A DNA stretch of 64,000 nt from Candidatus Alistipes faecavium (GTDB taxonomy: Bacteria; Bacteroidota; Bacteroidia; Bacteroidales; Rikenellaceae). A program made the position numbers and the translations under genes. The stretch is from assembly GCA_019118605.1 (NCBI GenBank), contig DWYP01000017.1:49701-113700 (forward strand), read 5' to 3'. The notes beneath the pieces were generated by a model, which saw only the letters and a list, made by a program, of their open reading frames with translations, ran no database searches and had not been told where the DNA came from. The first letter of the stretch is position 1. Every line of letters begins with the position of its first letter. Of the stretch, positions 1 through 8,434 are shown piece after piece.

Positions 1-380
1 ACGGCTTTCCCTACCCGAAGACGCTCTCCTACAACGAGCCGCTGCGCCACCGCATACCGATGATCTGGACGGGCGGGGCGGTTGCCGGGCCTCGTGAGGT
101 CGAAACCTATGCCTCGCAGATCGACCTTGCGGCGACGCTGCTCGCACAGCTGGGCGTCGCGCACGACGATTTCGCCTACAGCAAGGATATCTTCTCGCCG
201 GCGCCGCCGCGGAAGTTCGCCTACTATACGTTCAACGACGGATTCGGTGTGGTCGATTCGCTGGGAGCCGCTGTGTGGGACGCCACGGGCGACCGGATCG
301 TCACCGAGACGAACCCGGAGCTGCTCGACGTCGGGCGCACGATGCTGCAGACCACCTACGCGGATATCGCGGCGCGATGA
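1..380 (+). CDS. Sulfatase / LTA-synthase-fold protein, C-terminal part (5' truncated)
   Basis: Only the last 125 residues or so lie in the window; the frame is open from base 3 and stops at 380. The fragment ends in the way alkaline-phosphatase-superfamily phosphoglycerol transferases and sulfatases usually do. It has a stretch reading RIPMIWTGG, a segment QIDLAATLLAQLGV that matches the usual 'DL.PTLL..LG' helix, and a short 'YSKDIF' motif, followed by a variable tail. The catalytic N-terminal half (metal ligands and the Thr/Cys nucleophile) is outside, so the substrate cannot be told. LTA-synthase-like phosphoethanolamine or phosphoglycerol transfer on the outer face of the inner membrane is the best guess; a secreted sulfatase is the alternative. 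Confidence 0.7.
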   Translation, partial: GFPYPKTLSYNEPLRHRIPMIWTGGAVAGPREVETYASQIDLAATLLAQLGVAHDDFAYSKDIFSPAPPRKFAYYTFNDGFGVVDSLGAAVWDATGDRIVTETNPELLDVGRTMLQTTYADIAAR

Positions 381-412
381 GCGGCTGCAGGCAGAATCCC
401 CCTTTTTAGGTA

Positions 413-443
413 TTGACGCTACCGCGTGGAGGAGCTATCTTTG
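413..443 (+). promoter_or_regulatory. Bacteroidota-type promoter for the hemerythrin-LuxR gene
   Basis: TTG at 413-415 (-33 element), a 20-bp spacer and TATCTTTG at 436-443, a perfect TAnnTTTG -7 box. Transcription would start near 450, about 23 nt before the ATG at 473, which supports that start. Confidence 0.7.
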
Positions 444-472
444 CAGAATGGATGAATCATACCCGATGAACT

Positions 473-1405
473 ATGTACAGAACCGGAGGATATACAGGCG
501 ATGACCGGATGTGCGACCTGGTGTGCGACCGTTATGCGGTGCTTCAGGTCATGAGCCGTTTCGGCATTGCGCTGGGCTTCGGCGACAAGACGATTGCGGA
601 GGTCTGCGAGGAGAACCGCGTCGATGCGGCGACGTTCCTTGCCGTGGTCAACATGCTGATGGGCTTGGGTGTCGGTGCGGATGTATCCTCCGAAGTCTCC
701 GTGCGGACGCTGACCGACTACCTGCACAATGCCCACGGCTATTTTCTCGATTTCCGCCTCCCGGCCATCCGGCGCAAGCTGATCGAGGCGATCGACTGTT
801 CGTCGAGCGACGTGGCCTTTGCCATTCTGCGCTTTTTCGACGAGTATGTCGCCGAGGTGCAGCGTCATATGGCCTACGAGGAGCAGACCGTTTTCCCGTA
901 CGTCGAGTCGCTCCTATCCGGGGAGAAGAACACCTCCTATTCGATGGAGATCTTCCGCCGTCAGCACGACCAGGTGGAGACCAAACTCCGCGAGTTGAAG
1001 AACATCATCATCAAATACTACCCCTCGGGCAGCACGAACGAACTGAACGGCGTGCTGTTCGACATCTTCACGTGCGAACAGGAGCTGGCGTCGCACAACG
1101 CCGTGGAGGATGATATTTTCGTTCCGGCCGTGGAGCGCCTGGCCTCGGAATCGCCGCGTGCGGGGCGTCCGGAGCCGTTGAGCGCCCGGGAACGGGAGAT
1201 CATCGTGTGCGTGGTGAAGGGGTTGACCAACAAGCAGATCGCCGATGCACTCTGCATTTCGACCCACACGGTGATCACGCACCGCCGCAACATTGCCGCG
1301 AAGCTGCAGATCCACTCCGCGGCAGGGCTTACGATCTATGCCATCGTGAACAACCTGGTCGAGCTGTCCGAAATCCGCGAGACGATCCACGAGCCGCAGC
1401 CATGA
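473..1405 (+). CDS. RIC-type N-domain / hemerythrin / LuxR-HTH transcriptional regulator
   Basis: This 310-residue protein fuses three parts. Residues about 12-60 resemble the N-terminal domain of RIC/ScdA iron-sulfur repair proteins (FGIALGFGDKTIAEVCEE). Residues about 80-225 form a hemerythrin-like four-helix bundle with candidate di-iron ligands H85/H88, H132, E136, E145, H165, H208 and E212. Residues about 236-300 are a LuxR/GerE helix-turn-helix (LSAREREIIVCVVKGLTNKQIA). Hemerythrin domains bind O2, NO or iron through a di-iron centre, so a redox-, NO- or iron-sensing transcription factor is inferred. The start at 473 fits the promoter; an in-frame ATG at 509 is the alternative. Its stop overlaps the start of the next gene (ATGA), so it is translationally coupled to a metal exporter. 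Confidence 0.85.
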   Translation: MYRTGGYTGDDRMCDLVCDRYAVLQVMSRFGIALGFGDKTIAEVCEENRVDAATFLAVVNMLMGLGVGADVSSEVSVRTLTDYLHNAHGYFLDFRLPAIRRKLIEAIDCSSSDVAFAILRFFDEYVAEVQRHMAYEEQTVFPYVESLLSGEKNTSYSMEIFRRQHDQVETKLRELKNIIIKYYPSGSTNELNGVLFDIFTCEQELASHNAVEDDIFVPAVERLASESPRAGRPEPLSAREREIIVCVVKGLTNKQIADALCISTHTVITHRRNIAAKLQIHSAAGLTIYAIVNNLVELSEIRETIHEPQP

Positions 1406-2337
1406 AACCCTCCTCCGAACCCCGAAGCGCCCGGCACGTACATCCGGGCCATTCCCACTCCCACCACGCGCATGCCCTGACGTCGCTCAACCGGGCCTTC
1501 ATCTGGGGCATCGTGCTCAATGCCGCCTTCGTGGCGGTCGAATTCGCCGTGGGCCTGTGGTACGGATCCATGGGGCTGCTCTCCGACGCAGGGCACAATC
1601 TCTCGGACGTGGCGAGCCTGCTGCTGGCGATGCTGGCCTTCCGCCTGGCGCAGGCGCACGCCACGCCGCGCTATACCTACGGCTACAAGAAGAGCACGGT
1701 ACTTATCTCGCTGCTCAACTCTGTCATTCTGATGATTGCCGTGGGGGTGATCGTCGCCGAAAGCGTCAACCGCATGCTCCATCCCGAGCCGGTTGCCGGC
1801 GGGGCCATCGCCTGGACGGCCGGCATCGGCGTTGCGGTCAACGGCTTTACCGCGTGGCTCTTCCTCCGCGACAAGGACCGCGACCTGAACGTGCGGGGCG
1901 CCTACCTGCACATGGCTGCCGATGCGCTGGTCTCGATCGGTGTGCTGGTCTCGGGCGTCGTCATCTCCTTCACGGGGTGGACGGTCGTCGATCCGATCGT
2001 GGCATTGGCGGTCGCCGGGGTGATTGTCGCCTCGGTGTGGTCGCTGATGCGCGACAGCCTGCGGCTTTCGCTCGACGGCGTTCCGGCGGGCATCGACATC
2101 TCGGATCTCGGGCGGTCGATGACCGGCGTGGCGGGAGTCCGTACGGTGCACCACATCCATGTCTGGGCCCTGAGTACCACGGAGAACGCCCTCACGGCCC
2201 ACGTCGTGTTGGACGATGCCGGCAGCATGGAGGCGTCGAAACATGCGCTGAAACACCTGCTTCGGGAGAAGGGCATTGCGCATGCGACGTTGGAGTTCGA
2301 ATTCCCGGGGGAGAGCTGCGAAGACCTCAGCGACTGA
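1402..2337 (+). CDS. Cation diffusion facilitator (CDF) family metal exporter
   Basis: This is a 311-residue inner-membrane metal/proton antiporter of the CzcD/ZitB/FieF family. The N-terminus is His-rich (HVHPGHSHSHHAHA, residues 12-25). Membrane segment 2 carries the metal-site motif SDAGHNLSD (D62, H65, D69), and a later segment carries the partner motif HMAADALVS. The C-terminal cytoplasmic domain begins after about residue 215 and has the HHIHVWALS segment typical of these ferredoxin-fold domains. The start overlaps the stop of the upstream hemerythrin-LuxR gene by 4 bases. Zn2+ is the usual substrate of His-rich CzcD-type members. Linkage to a hemerythrin regulator makes Fe2+ possible too, so the ion is unresolved. 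Confidence 0.9.
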   Translation: MKPSSEPRSARHVHPGHSHSHHAHALTSLNRAFIWGIVLNAAFVAVEFAVGLWYGSMGLLSDAGHNLSDVASLLLAMLAFRLAQAHATPRYTYGYKKSTVLISLLNSVILMIAVGVIVAESVNRMLHPEPVAGGAIAWTAGIGVAVNGFTAWLFLRDKDRDLNVRGAYLHMAADALVSIGVLVSGVVISFTGWTVVDPIVALAVAGVIVASVWSLMRDSLRLSLDGVPAGIDISDLGRSMTGVAGVRTVHHIHVWALSTTENALTAHVVLDDAGSMEASKHALKHLLREKGIAHATLEFEFPGESCEDLSD

Positions 2338-2370
2338 CTTCGCGCTTCCAACCCCTCGCCGCATATGAAA

Positions 2371-2404
2371 CACGGGACGCCCCTCTTCGGAAGGGCGTCC
2401 CGTG
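2371..2404. terminator. Bidirectional intrinsic terminator between CDF gene and yidD
   Basis: A perfect 12-bp stem, CACGGGACGCCC (2371-2382) and GGGCGTCCCGTG (2393-2404), with a 10-nt loop, lies between two convergent genes. U-tracts are weak on both sides. Confidence 0.75.
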
Positions 2405-2426
2405 TCTTGTCGCCTCGTTCCCGGCT

Positions 2427-2687
2427 TCAGGGCACGGGGTCGTATCCGCTGCCTCCCCAGGGGTGGCATTTCGCCAGCCGCTTTACCGAGAGCCACAGCC
2501 CCTTCAGGGGCCCGTACCTGCGCAGTGCCTCGAGGGCGTATTGCGAGCAGGTGGGCGTAAAGCGGCAGGAGGGCGGCGTCAGGGGCGAGATGCAGAGCTG
2601 GTAGAAACGTACGAGCGCGATCAGCGGGAAGGCGCCGATGCGTTTACAGAGCCGCAGCAATCGTTTCCAGAATCCTTCGGACGGCAT
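2427..2687 (-). CDS. yidD: Membrane protein insertion efficiency factor YidD
   Basis: This 86-residue protein has the YidD core: [14 protein letters not shown], then [15 protein letters not shown] and [13 protein letters not shown]. The conserved cysteines and the CHPW-GGxGxDPVP end are diagnostic. YidD is a small amphipathic inner-membrane-associated protein that helps YidC/Sec insertion. The ATG at 2687 is preferred over an in-frame TTG at 2693. Either way it overlaps the 3' end of rnpA by about 44 nt, the usual rnpA-yidD arrangement. It ends just before the bidirectional terminator, so it closes the long minus-strand run. Confidence 0.93.
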   Translation of the reverse strand: MPSEGFWKRLLRLCKRIGAFPLIALVRFYQLCISPLTPPSCRFTPTCSQYALEALRRYGPLKGLWLSVKRLAKCHPWGGSGYDPVP

Positions 2688-3012
2688 GGGCAATGGTTTT
2701 GTATGGCAGGGCCTCCTTCGAGGAATATACGAGCGCCAGGTCGATGTTGACGGGCCTGTCGCTGCGGAGGATCTCCTTCTGCAGGCGGTACGCCTCCTTG
2801 GTACGACGCCGGAGGAGGTTGCGGCGGTTTGCGCGTTTGTGGAATTTCTTCGGAACGGAACACATCACCTCTACCGAGCGCTCGGTGTCGGGTTCCGCGA
2901 ACCATACGTAGCGGAAGGGGAATACGAAGCCGCTTTCGCCGCTTTCGAAGAGGCGGCGAATGGCTCCCATCGAACGGAGCCTTTCGGTCCGGGGAAGCGA
3001 GTGCTCAGCCAT
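2644..3012 (-). CDS. rnpA: Ribonuclease P protein component
   Basis: The 122-residue basic protein binds the catalytic RNase P RNA and helps to mature tRNA 5' ends. The signature RNR motif is at residues 60-76 ([17 protein letters not shown]), preceded by the VPKKFHKRA segment; the N-terminus (LPRTERLRS) matches the family. The ATG is 28 nt downstream of the hemD stop. Unlike the classical dnaA-rpmH-rnpA layout, rpmH lies 17 kb away here, so the three are not an operon. Confidence 0.95.
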   Translation of the reverse strand: MAEHSLPRTERLRSMGAIRRLFESGESGFVFPFRYVWFAEPDTERSVEVMCSVPKKFHKRANRRNLLRRRTKEAYRLQKEILRSDRPVNIDLALVYSSKEALPYKTIAHAVRRILETIAAAL

Positions 3013-3040
3013 TCTTCTGCGAGCGCCGCGCGGGCGCAGT

Positions 3041-3901
3041 TTATTTTGTCTCGGCCGACGGGCGTCGGGGGCGGCTTTTCTTGGCGAGTTTGTGCTGCTG
3101 GCTGCGTATGAACTCCTCCTTGTGGGAATCCTCTGCCAGCTCCACGGGAAGGATCTCTTCGCCGTTCTGAACCTTTTGGAGGTAGATGTCCAGGGCCTTG
3201 ACCATCGAGGGGGCCTCGGGGGTCGGGGCGTTTGCCAGCACGGGGATTCCGGCTTCTGCGGCGGCCTTCAGGGTGCCGTCTCCGAATACCGCCACGGCGG
3301 GGAGGTTGTCCGTTCCGAACTTTTCGACCAGGGTGCGGACGTCGGTCGGGGAGTAGAGCGCCAGGACGTCGTAGTCCGACACGTGCATGTCCTCGAGGTC
3401 TGCGGCGACCGTCCGGGCGAGGATCACGGGATCGAACGAGAGTTTGAGTTTCGCGAGCGCCTCGGGCAGTTCGGGCTTGTGGGGTTCGCTCAGGGCCAGG
3501 AGGAACTTCTCCTCCTTGTGCTTGATGATGAGCTCGACGAGCGAGGTGAACGATCCGTTTGCAAAGAAGATCTTCCTTTTGCGGTATACGATGTACTTCT
3601 GCAGATAGAGTGCCACGGCCTCGGTCTGGCAGATGTATTTCATGGTTTCGGGGATGGTGATACGCGCCTCCTCGCAGATGTGGAAGAAACTGTCAACGGT
3701 CGTGCGGGATGTAAAGATGACGGCCGTATGGGTGAGAATTTCGACCCTTTGCGCCCGGAACTCCTTCAAAGAGACGCCGACTACGCGGATGAAGGGCTGG
3801 TATGCGATCTCCACGTCGTACTTGCGGGACAGTTCGTAGAAGGGGGACTTTTCGATGACTGCGGGCCTCGGCTGCGAAACCAGTACTCTCTTTACTTTCA
3901 A
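3041..3901 (-). CDS. hemD: Uroporphyrinogen-III synthase (HemD family)
   Basis: A 286-residue HemD-fold protein that would cyclise hydroxymethylbilane to uroporphyrinogen III in the cytoplasm. Family landmarks are VLVSQPRP at the N-terminus, HTAVIFTSRTTVDSFF, YRKRKIFF and the C-terminal APTPEAPSM. The frame is closed by TAA only five codons upstream and has no ATG before the VLVSQPRP motif, so a TTG start at 3901 is the best call. Beyond about residue 255 it has a Lys/Arg-rich tail that core HemD does not need. Bacteroidota carry this divergent HemD even when heme synthesis is partial, and no other heme gene is nearby, so the true role could be broader. Confidence 0.85.
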   Translation of the reverse strand: MKVKRVLVSQPRPAVIEKSPFYELSRKYDVEIAYQPFIRVVGVSLKEFRAQRVEILTHTAVIFTSRTTVDSFFHICEEARITIPETMKYICQTEAVALYLQKYIVYRKRKIFFANGSFTSLVELIIKHKEEKFLLALSEPHKPELPEALAKLKLSFDPVILARTVAADLEDMHVSDYDVLALYSPTDVRTLVEKFGTDNLPAVAVFGDGTLKAAAEAGIPVLANAPTPEAPSMVKALDIYLQKVQNGEEILPVELAEDSHKEEFIRSQQHKLAKKSRPRRPSAETK

Positions 3902-3934
3902 GATGCGGACAATTTAGGTTATTGAATGGATGCC

Positions 3935-5047
3935 TCACCCCCTCGTTATCAGCAGCCATAACAGACTGACAGGGAAGAGTTCCACGGTGCAAAGGTACAA
4001 AAACCAATGTAAAATCGAAAAATTTTTAGAAAGAAACAGGCTCAGGGTCTCTTTGAGGTACAGGATGGCCGTAACGGCAGCTTCGGCGAGCCCGATAAGG
4101 AGCCATATCCGCCCGGAATCCTCGTCGCAGAGCACATGGAGCAGCAGGACGGGTGCGATGATGACGACTGCCAGGGAGAAGTAGGTGCGCTTGAGCAGGA
4201 TGATCTGTGCGACGAACGGGCGGGAGACCGTGATGGCCCCTGCGGCCCCGAGCACGAGATGCTGATACAGGACGACGGCCCCGGCCGCGAGAGTCGTTGC
4301 CAGGCTCAATACCAGGGGAGCCGCTCCGGCGAAGAGCTCCGTCATGCGCCCGGCGAGCGTCCACCCTGCGAATTTCACCGCGAGCAGTCCGCTGAAAAGC
4401 AGTCCGATGGCGGTTGTGATGTGGAGGAAGCGCGAGAAGCCGCTGCTTCCGGAATCTTCGGAAAACCGTTTGCGCGAGGAAGCCTCGTGAAAAGCCCGGC
4501 TCAGGAGCGTCCCGATGTCCCCGAGGTTGCTGTATAGCAGTACGGCATAGAGGACGGCGAGCAGCAGGACAAACCCCTGGAACGGGGCATTGTCGGTCGG
4601 AAGGGGCCTGGCAGCCGATGCGGGCTGCGGGTCGGCGAGTGTCGAGGCCTCTCCGAAGACCGCCGCGGAGGTTGTATCGCGCCAATAGACCGCTTCCGTG
4701 GCGGATGCGGCGCCGACCGTGTCCCGAAGCCCGAAAGGTCCCGGAAATGCCGTGGCGGTTCCCTCTCCGGGCAACCCTTCTCCGAGTGAATCCGCCCCGA
4801 GTGTCCCGGGCGTTGCGGCTCTCCCGGGTGTTGCGGCCGACTCTGCCGTTCCGGGCGAATCCGCGCCGCACGCTCCGGCCGCCGCGGGCGAATCCGCCCC
4901 CGATCCTTCGGTTTCCCCGATCGCCGCAGTCTCTCTGGCGCTCCCTGCCGCTCCGACAGTCCGGGCTCCTGCGGCCGAATCGGCGGCGGACAGGTGCAGC
5001 GTGTCGGCCTGCAGGCCGCTCTGCGTATGGACGGTCGGACGGGTCAT
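3935..5047 (-). CDS. DUF4271 domain-containing membrane protein
   Basis: This protein has 370 residues. The first 140 or so are low complexity, rich in Ala, Gly, Pro, Ser and Thr with recurring 'GADSxG' and 'ATPG' units, and look disordered. The rest holds several hydrophobic segments (LLLAVLYAVLLYSNLG, ITTAIGLLFSGLLAVKFAG, SLAVVIIAPVLLLHVLC, FLYLCTVELFPVSLLWLLI) typical of DUF4271, a Bacteroidota family of unknown function. The ATG at 5047 overlaps the TGA of the upstream kinase gene (ATGA), implying translational coupling. The last 65 bases contain a likely promoter for hemD. Confidence 0.8.
   Translation of the reverse strand: MTRPTVHTQSGLQADTLHLSAADSAAGARTVGAAGSARETAAIGETEGSGADSPAAAGACGADSPGTAESAATPGRAATPGTLGADSLGEGLPGEGTATAFPGPFGLRDTVGAASATEAVYWRDTTSAAVFGEASTLADPQPASAARPLPTDNAPFQGFVLLLAVLYAVLLYSNLGDIGTLLSRAFHEASSRKRFSEDSGSSGFSRFLHITTAIGLLFSGLLAVKFAGWTLAGRMTELFAGAAPLVLSLATTLAAGAVVLYQHLVLGAAGAITVSRPFVAQIILLKRTYFSLAVVIIAPVLLLHVLCDEDSGRIWLLIGLAEAAVTAILYLKETLSLFLSKNFSILHWFLYLCTVELFPVSLLWLLITRG
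3990..3997 (-). promoter_or_regulatory. Candidate hemD -7 box inside the 3' end of the DUF4271 gene
   Basis: The minus strand reads TACCTTTG, a perfect TAnnTTTG -7 element. The start would fall near 3984, giving a leader of about 80 nt to the TTG start of hemD. No clear -33 element was found. Confidence 0.45.
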
Positions 5048-6219
5048 CAGGCAAAGATGCGTTTGAGCGTGATGCGGATGGTCGTACCCTTCCCGATCTC
5101 CGAGTCGATGACGGCGATTTTCCCCTGATGGTACTCCTCGACGATGCGCCGCGAGAGCGAGAGCCCCAGCCCCCACCCGCGGGTCTTGGTCGTGAATCCG
5201 GGTTCGAAAATCCGCTTCCAGTTCCCCTTTGGAATGCCTTTTCCGGTATCCTTCACGTCGATCATCACGTTCTTGTCATCCGAAGAGATGCGCACGTCGA
5301 TGGCGCCGTGGCCCTGCAGGGCGTCGAGCGAGTTTTTCATCAGGTTCTCCACGACCCATTCGAAGAGCGCGGCATTGATGTTGGCCTGTACGGGGGCGAT
5401 GGCCAGGCCGTTGTAGTCGAGCGTCACGTTGCGCGGGATACGCTTGCGGAAGTACATCACCGATTCTCCCACCACCTCGTTGATGTTGGCGGGGGCCAGC
5501 GGGGTTTCGGATCCGATCTTCGAGAAGCGGTCGACGATCTTCATCAGGTGGGTGAGATCCTTGTTCATCTCGTCGACGGCGGCCTGGTCGACCTCCTGCG
5601 ACCGGAGGTACTCGATCCATCCGAGCAGCGACGAGGTGGGGGTTCCCAGCTGGTGTGCGGTCTCCTTTGCCAGTCCGATCCACACGCGGTTCTGCTCGTC
5701 GTGCTTCGACGAGCGGAAGGCGATGAATCCCAGGGCAACGAATGCCGTGATGACGAGGATCTGGATGTAGGGGAAGTAGTAGAGCGACTTGAGCAGGGCC
5801 GACTTCCCGTAGAAGATGATGTGGTATCCGTTCGTCCACCAGAACCGCACGGTGCGGGGGATGTTCTCCTCGGTGAACTTCTCGATCTGTTTGCGGAGTT
5901 TGTCGGGGTGGTCGATGATCTTCTCGGGGATCAGGTGCGAATTGATGACCTCGAGGTTCTCGTTCGTGATGATGAAGGGGATGTTGTTGTTGTTCGACAT
6001 GATGTCGGCGATCAACGGATCCTCCATGGCGCCGCCCATGACGTCGCGGTTGACGCGCTCCATGGCATGGGCCCAGAGCGCGACATCGTGCTGCTCCTTC
6101 TCCTTGAGGCGCTTGGCCATGTTGTTGGTGTAGAGCAGCGAGACGGCCCCGAGTCCTATCCCGACGACGATGACTACGATCCGGTTGCGGAATGAGAATA
6201 TGTCGCGACGCAGTTTCAT
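5047..6219 (-). CDS. Membrane sensor histidine kinase (no adjacent response regulator)
   Basis: This 390-residue kinase has two membrane segments (about 13-31 and 148-168) flanking a roughly 115-residue extracytoplasmic domain. A HisKA-like dimerisation domain has the phosphoacceptor H189 in KETAHQLGTP. The HATPase domain carries the N-box ENLMKNSLDAL, the G1 box DTGKGIP and the G2 box GWGLGLSLS. Such kinases autophosphorylate on His and pass phosphate to a response regulator. None is encoded next to it, so the partner is elsewhere. The frame stays open far upstream, but the ATG at 6219 begins the conserved part. It overlaps the DUF4271 gene by one base and follows an S41 protease by 44 nt. 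Confidence 0.88.
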   Translation of the reverse strand: MKLRRDIFSFRNRIVVIVVGIGLGAVSLLYTNNMAKRLKEKEQHDVALWAHAMERVNRDVMGGAMEDPLIADIMSNNNNIPFIITNENLEVINSHLIPEKIIDHPDKLRKQIEKFTEENIPRTVRFWWTNGYHIIFYGKSALLKSLYYFPYIQILVITAFVALGFIAFRSSKHDEQNRVWIGLAKETAHQLGTPTSSLLGWIEYLRSQEVDQAAVDEMNKDLTHLMKIVDRFSKIGSETPLAPANINEVVGESVMYFRKRIPRNVTLDYNGLAIAPVQANINAALFEWVVENLMKNSLDALQGHGAIDVRISSDDKNVMIDVKDTGKGIPKGNWKRIFEPGFTTKTRGWGLGLSLSRRIVEEYHQGKIAVIDSEIGKGTTIRITLKRIFA

Positions 6220-6263
6220 GCCGATTCGGTCACTTTTTTTCGAATATCCTTCCTCCGGCAGGG

Positions 6264-7925
6264 TTATTTTCTGGCGGTATCCTGCTCGGAGGTGATGCGC
6301 ACGTATTGCTGCGGGTCGGCGAGGATCTCCGCGGCGCGCGCCACCTCCTTGTCGGCGGCGAGCGAGTGTTCGATCACTCCGGCCTGGTATCCGTGCCGCA
6401 GGACGATGTCGTTGTTGATCGACTCGATGACCTGTTCGCGGTATGTTTCGAGGTTTGTCTGCGTGTCGTCGCGCAGCTCGATCTCCATCTTCTCGAAGGT
6501 CTCCTTCAGCTCGGCGAATCGGTCGTCCTCGGCGGCCTTCTTCAGGGACTTGAGGGCCCGGCGGGTATCCGATTCGTAGGGAACCTCCTTGTCCTTCATG
6601 AACTCCGCGAAGTCGTCGTAGTCGGCGTCGGTGATCGAGAAGGTGCGGATGTCGATCTCCTGCCCGGGGTTGCGGCGGGTGTATTCGTCGCCGAAGTCCT
6701 CGATGAATCCCAGGGCGTAGAGCGTCAGGGCGAAGCGCGAGATGTATTCCGGGTCGGTCGCGATGTCGGGCATGATGCCGCCCCCGTCGTAGACCTTGCG
6801 TCCGGCGCGTGTCGAGAACTCCGAGATCAGCGAATCGGGCACCGTGCGCACCGCTCCCTCCTGCGAATGGGAGTAGTCGATGGCCTGGATGCAGCGCCCC
6901 GAGGGGATGTAGTATTTTGCCGTCGTGAGCTTCAGCATGGCGTTGTATCCGAGCGGGCGGGTCGACTGCACGAGCCCTTTGCCGTAGCTTCGCTGCCCGA
7001 TCAGCACGGCGCGGTCGAGATCCTGCAGGGCTCCTGCGACGATCTCGGCCGCCGATGCCGAGTTTCCGTTGATGAGCACGGCGAGCGGGATGTCGGGCAG
7101 TACGGGCTCCACGGAGGTGCGATAGACCTGCTTCGAGTCTTCGCTGCGGCCTTTGGTGCTGAGCACCTCGGTGCCCTTGGGCACGAACATTCCGAGGATC
7201 TTGACGGCCTCCTGCATGATGCCTCCGCCGTTCGAGCGGTAGTCGAGGATCAGCCCCTTCATGCGGCCCTCGGCGCGCAGGCGCTCGATGGCGGCGCGCA
7301 TGTCCTCGTAACACCCCTCGGTGAAATCGCTGTGGCGGATGTAGGCGATGCTGTCGCTGACCCACCCGGCATAGGGCACCCCGGGTATTGCGATGCGCTC
7401 GCGGCGCATGGTGACCGTCTCCTGCGACCCGTCGAGGTGCTCGACCGTCACGCAGACCTTGCTTCCCGGCTCGCCCTTCAGGCGGCTCGACACCTGCTCG
7501 GTGGTGAATCCCTTGGTCTGGGTTCCGTCGATGGCGAGGATCTTGTCGCCGATCTTCAGTCCGGCCTTGTCGGCCGGGGATCCTTCGTAGGGCTGTGCGA
7601 TGCGTACGTAGTCCTCCTTCTGGCGGATGAGCGAACCGATACCGCCGTATTTTCCCGTGGTGAGGATCTCGAAATCCTGCATTCCCTCCTCGGAGATGAA
7701 TTCCGTGTAAGGGTCGAGGTCGTTGACCATGCCAGCGGCGGCGCCCTCCATCAGTTTGTCGGGATCCACCGGATCGACGTAGTTGAGCATGAGCTCGCGC
7801 ATCATGTTGACCGTGATCTCCATGTTGCGCCCGAGCCCGAAGTCGTTGCGCGAGGCGAAGATCAGCGTTCCGGCGGCGACAGCCAGCGCGAAGGCCGCGC
7901 AGAGAGCATATCTGATTCTGTTCAT
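6264..7925 (-). CDS. S41 family carboxyl-terminal processing protease (CtpA/Prc type)
   Basis: A 553-residue periplasmic or membrane-anchored serine protease with an N-terminal signal/anchor (residues 5-24), a PDZ domain (about 90-165, with the GGIGSLI and GSPADKAGLKIGDKILAIDG hallmarks) and the S41 catalytic core. The nucleophile is probably S291 in NGNSASAAEI and the general base K316 in RSYGKGLVQ; their 25-residue spacing is the family norm. The GGG(I)MPDI segment after about residue 395 matches the C-terminal part. These enzymes trim or degrade C-termini of envelope proteins. It sits 6 nt after a small membrane protein and 44 nt before a histidine kinase, in one operon. A second, separate S41 protease lies at 56526-58208. 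Confidence 0.93.
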   Translation of the reverse strand: MNRIRYALCAAFALAVAAGTLIFASRNDFGLGRNMEITVNMMRELMLNYVDPVDPDKLMEGAAAGMVNDLDPYTEFISEEGMQDFEILTTGKYGGIGSLIRQKEDYVRIAQPYEGSPADKAGLKIGDKILAIDGTQTKGFTTEQVSSRLKGEPGSKVCVTVEHLDGSQETVTMRRERIAIPGVPYAGWVSDSIAYIRHSDFTEGCYEDMRAAIERLRAEGRMKGLILDYRSNGGGIMQEAVKILGMFVPKGTEVLSTKGRSEDSKQVYRTSVEPVLPDIPLAVLINGNSASAAEIVAGALQDLDRAVLIGQRSYGKGLVQSTRPLGYNAMLKLTTAKYYIPSGRCIQAIDYSHSQEGAVRTVPDSLISEFSTRAGRKVYDGGGIMPDIATDPEYISRFALTLYALGFIEDFGDEYTRRNPGQEIDIRTFSITDADYDDFAEFMKDKEVPYESDTRRALKSLKKAAEDDRFAELKETFEKMEIELRDDTQTNLETYREQVIESINNDIVLRHGYQAGVIEHSLAADKEVARAAEILADPQQYVRITSEQDTARK

Positions 7926-7931
7926 TTGATC

Positions 7932-8411
7932 CTATTCGTTTTCGTTGTAACGTTTGTTTCTGAGGAAAGTCTCCAGCTGGAGCTGCGCGCGAGCGACGCC
8001 GCGGCGGATTCCGTCGATCTCGATCCACTGCCCGAACTGCGAGACGCGGATCTCATCCTCCCACAGCAGGGTCAGCTTGCGCAGGGGGCTCTCGGCGCGG
8101 AACGTCATCACACCCTCCTTCTCGTCCCGCAGCGCGAATCCAGCCGCGCGGAAGGCGTTTACGATCTGTTCGCGGTCCTTCTCGACGTCTCCCTCGACGC
8201 GTCGCGTGACGAACCCGAAGCGGGGGTAGAATGCCGCCAGCAGCACGACCACGGCGGGCAGCAGCATGCCCCGCGGGGTGTGGAACATCACGTAGAAAGT
8301 CTCCCGGAGGGTCAGCACCGAGCTTCCGGCAAGCCGGTTCAGGAGCATGATCGCCAGACAGAGAACGCACAGGGCGCAAAAATATTTTAACGAGCGGATG
8401 AAGTATTTCAT
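7932..8411 (-). CDS. Small membrane protein of unknown function
   Basis: I do not recognise this 159-residue protein. It has two hydrophobic segments near the N-terminus (residues about 8-26 and 47-64), then a soluble, charged C-terminal part of about 95 residues (FVTRRVEGDVEKDREQ, LLWEDEIRVSQFGQWIEIDG) that could be a small alpha/beta domain facing the cytoplasm. The ATG at 8411 is chosen because translation upstream runs into unrelated low-quality sequence; the frame is open further. It lies 23 nt after ispH and 6 nt before the S41 protease, so it is co-transcribed with both. Confidence 0.75.
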   Translation of the reverse strand: MKYFIRSLKYFCALCVLCLAIMLLNRLAGSSVLTLRETFYVMFHTPRGMLLPAVVVLLAAFYPRFGFVTRRVEGDVEKDREQIVNAFRAAGFALRDEKEGVMTFRAESPLRKLTLLWEDEIRVSQFGQWIEIDGIRRGVARAQLQLETFLRNKRYNENE

Positions 8412-8434
8412 GACGGTATGTTTTTTTTGTTTTT

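Noticed and set aside
5047..8028. Single 993-codon frame suggesting an S41-kinase fusion
   Set aside because: The upstream part is a shifted frame of the S41 gene. The kinase begins at 6219 with a normal membrane N-terminus.
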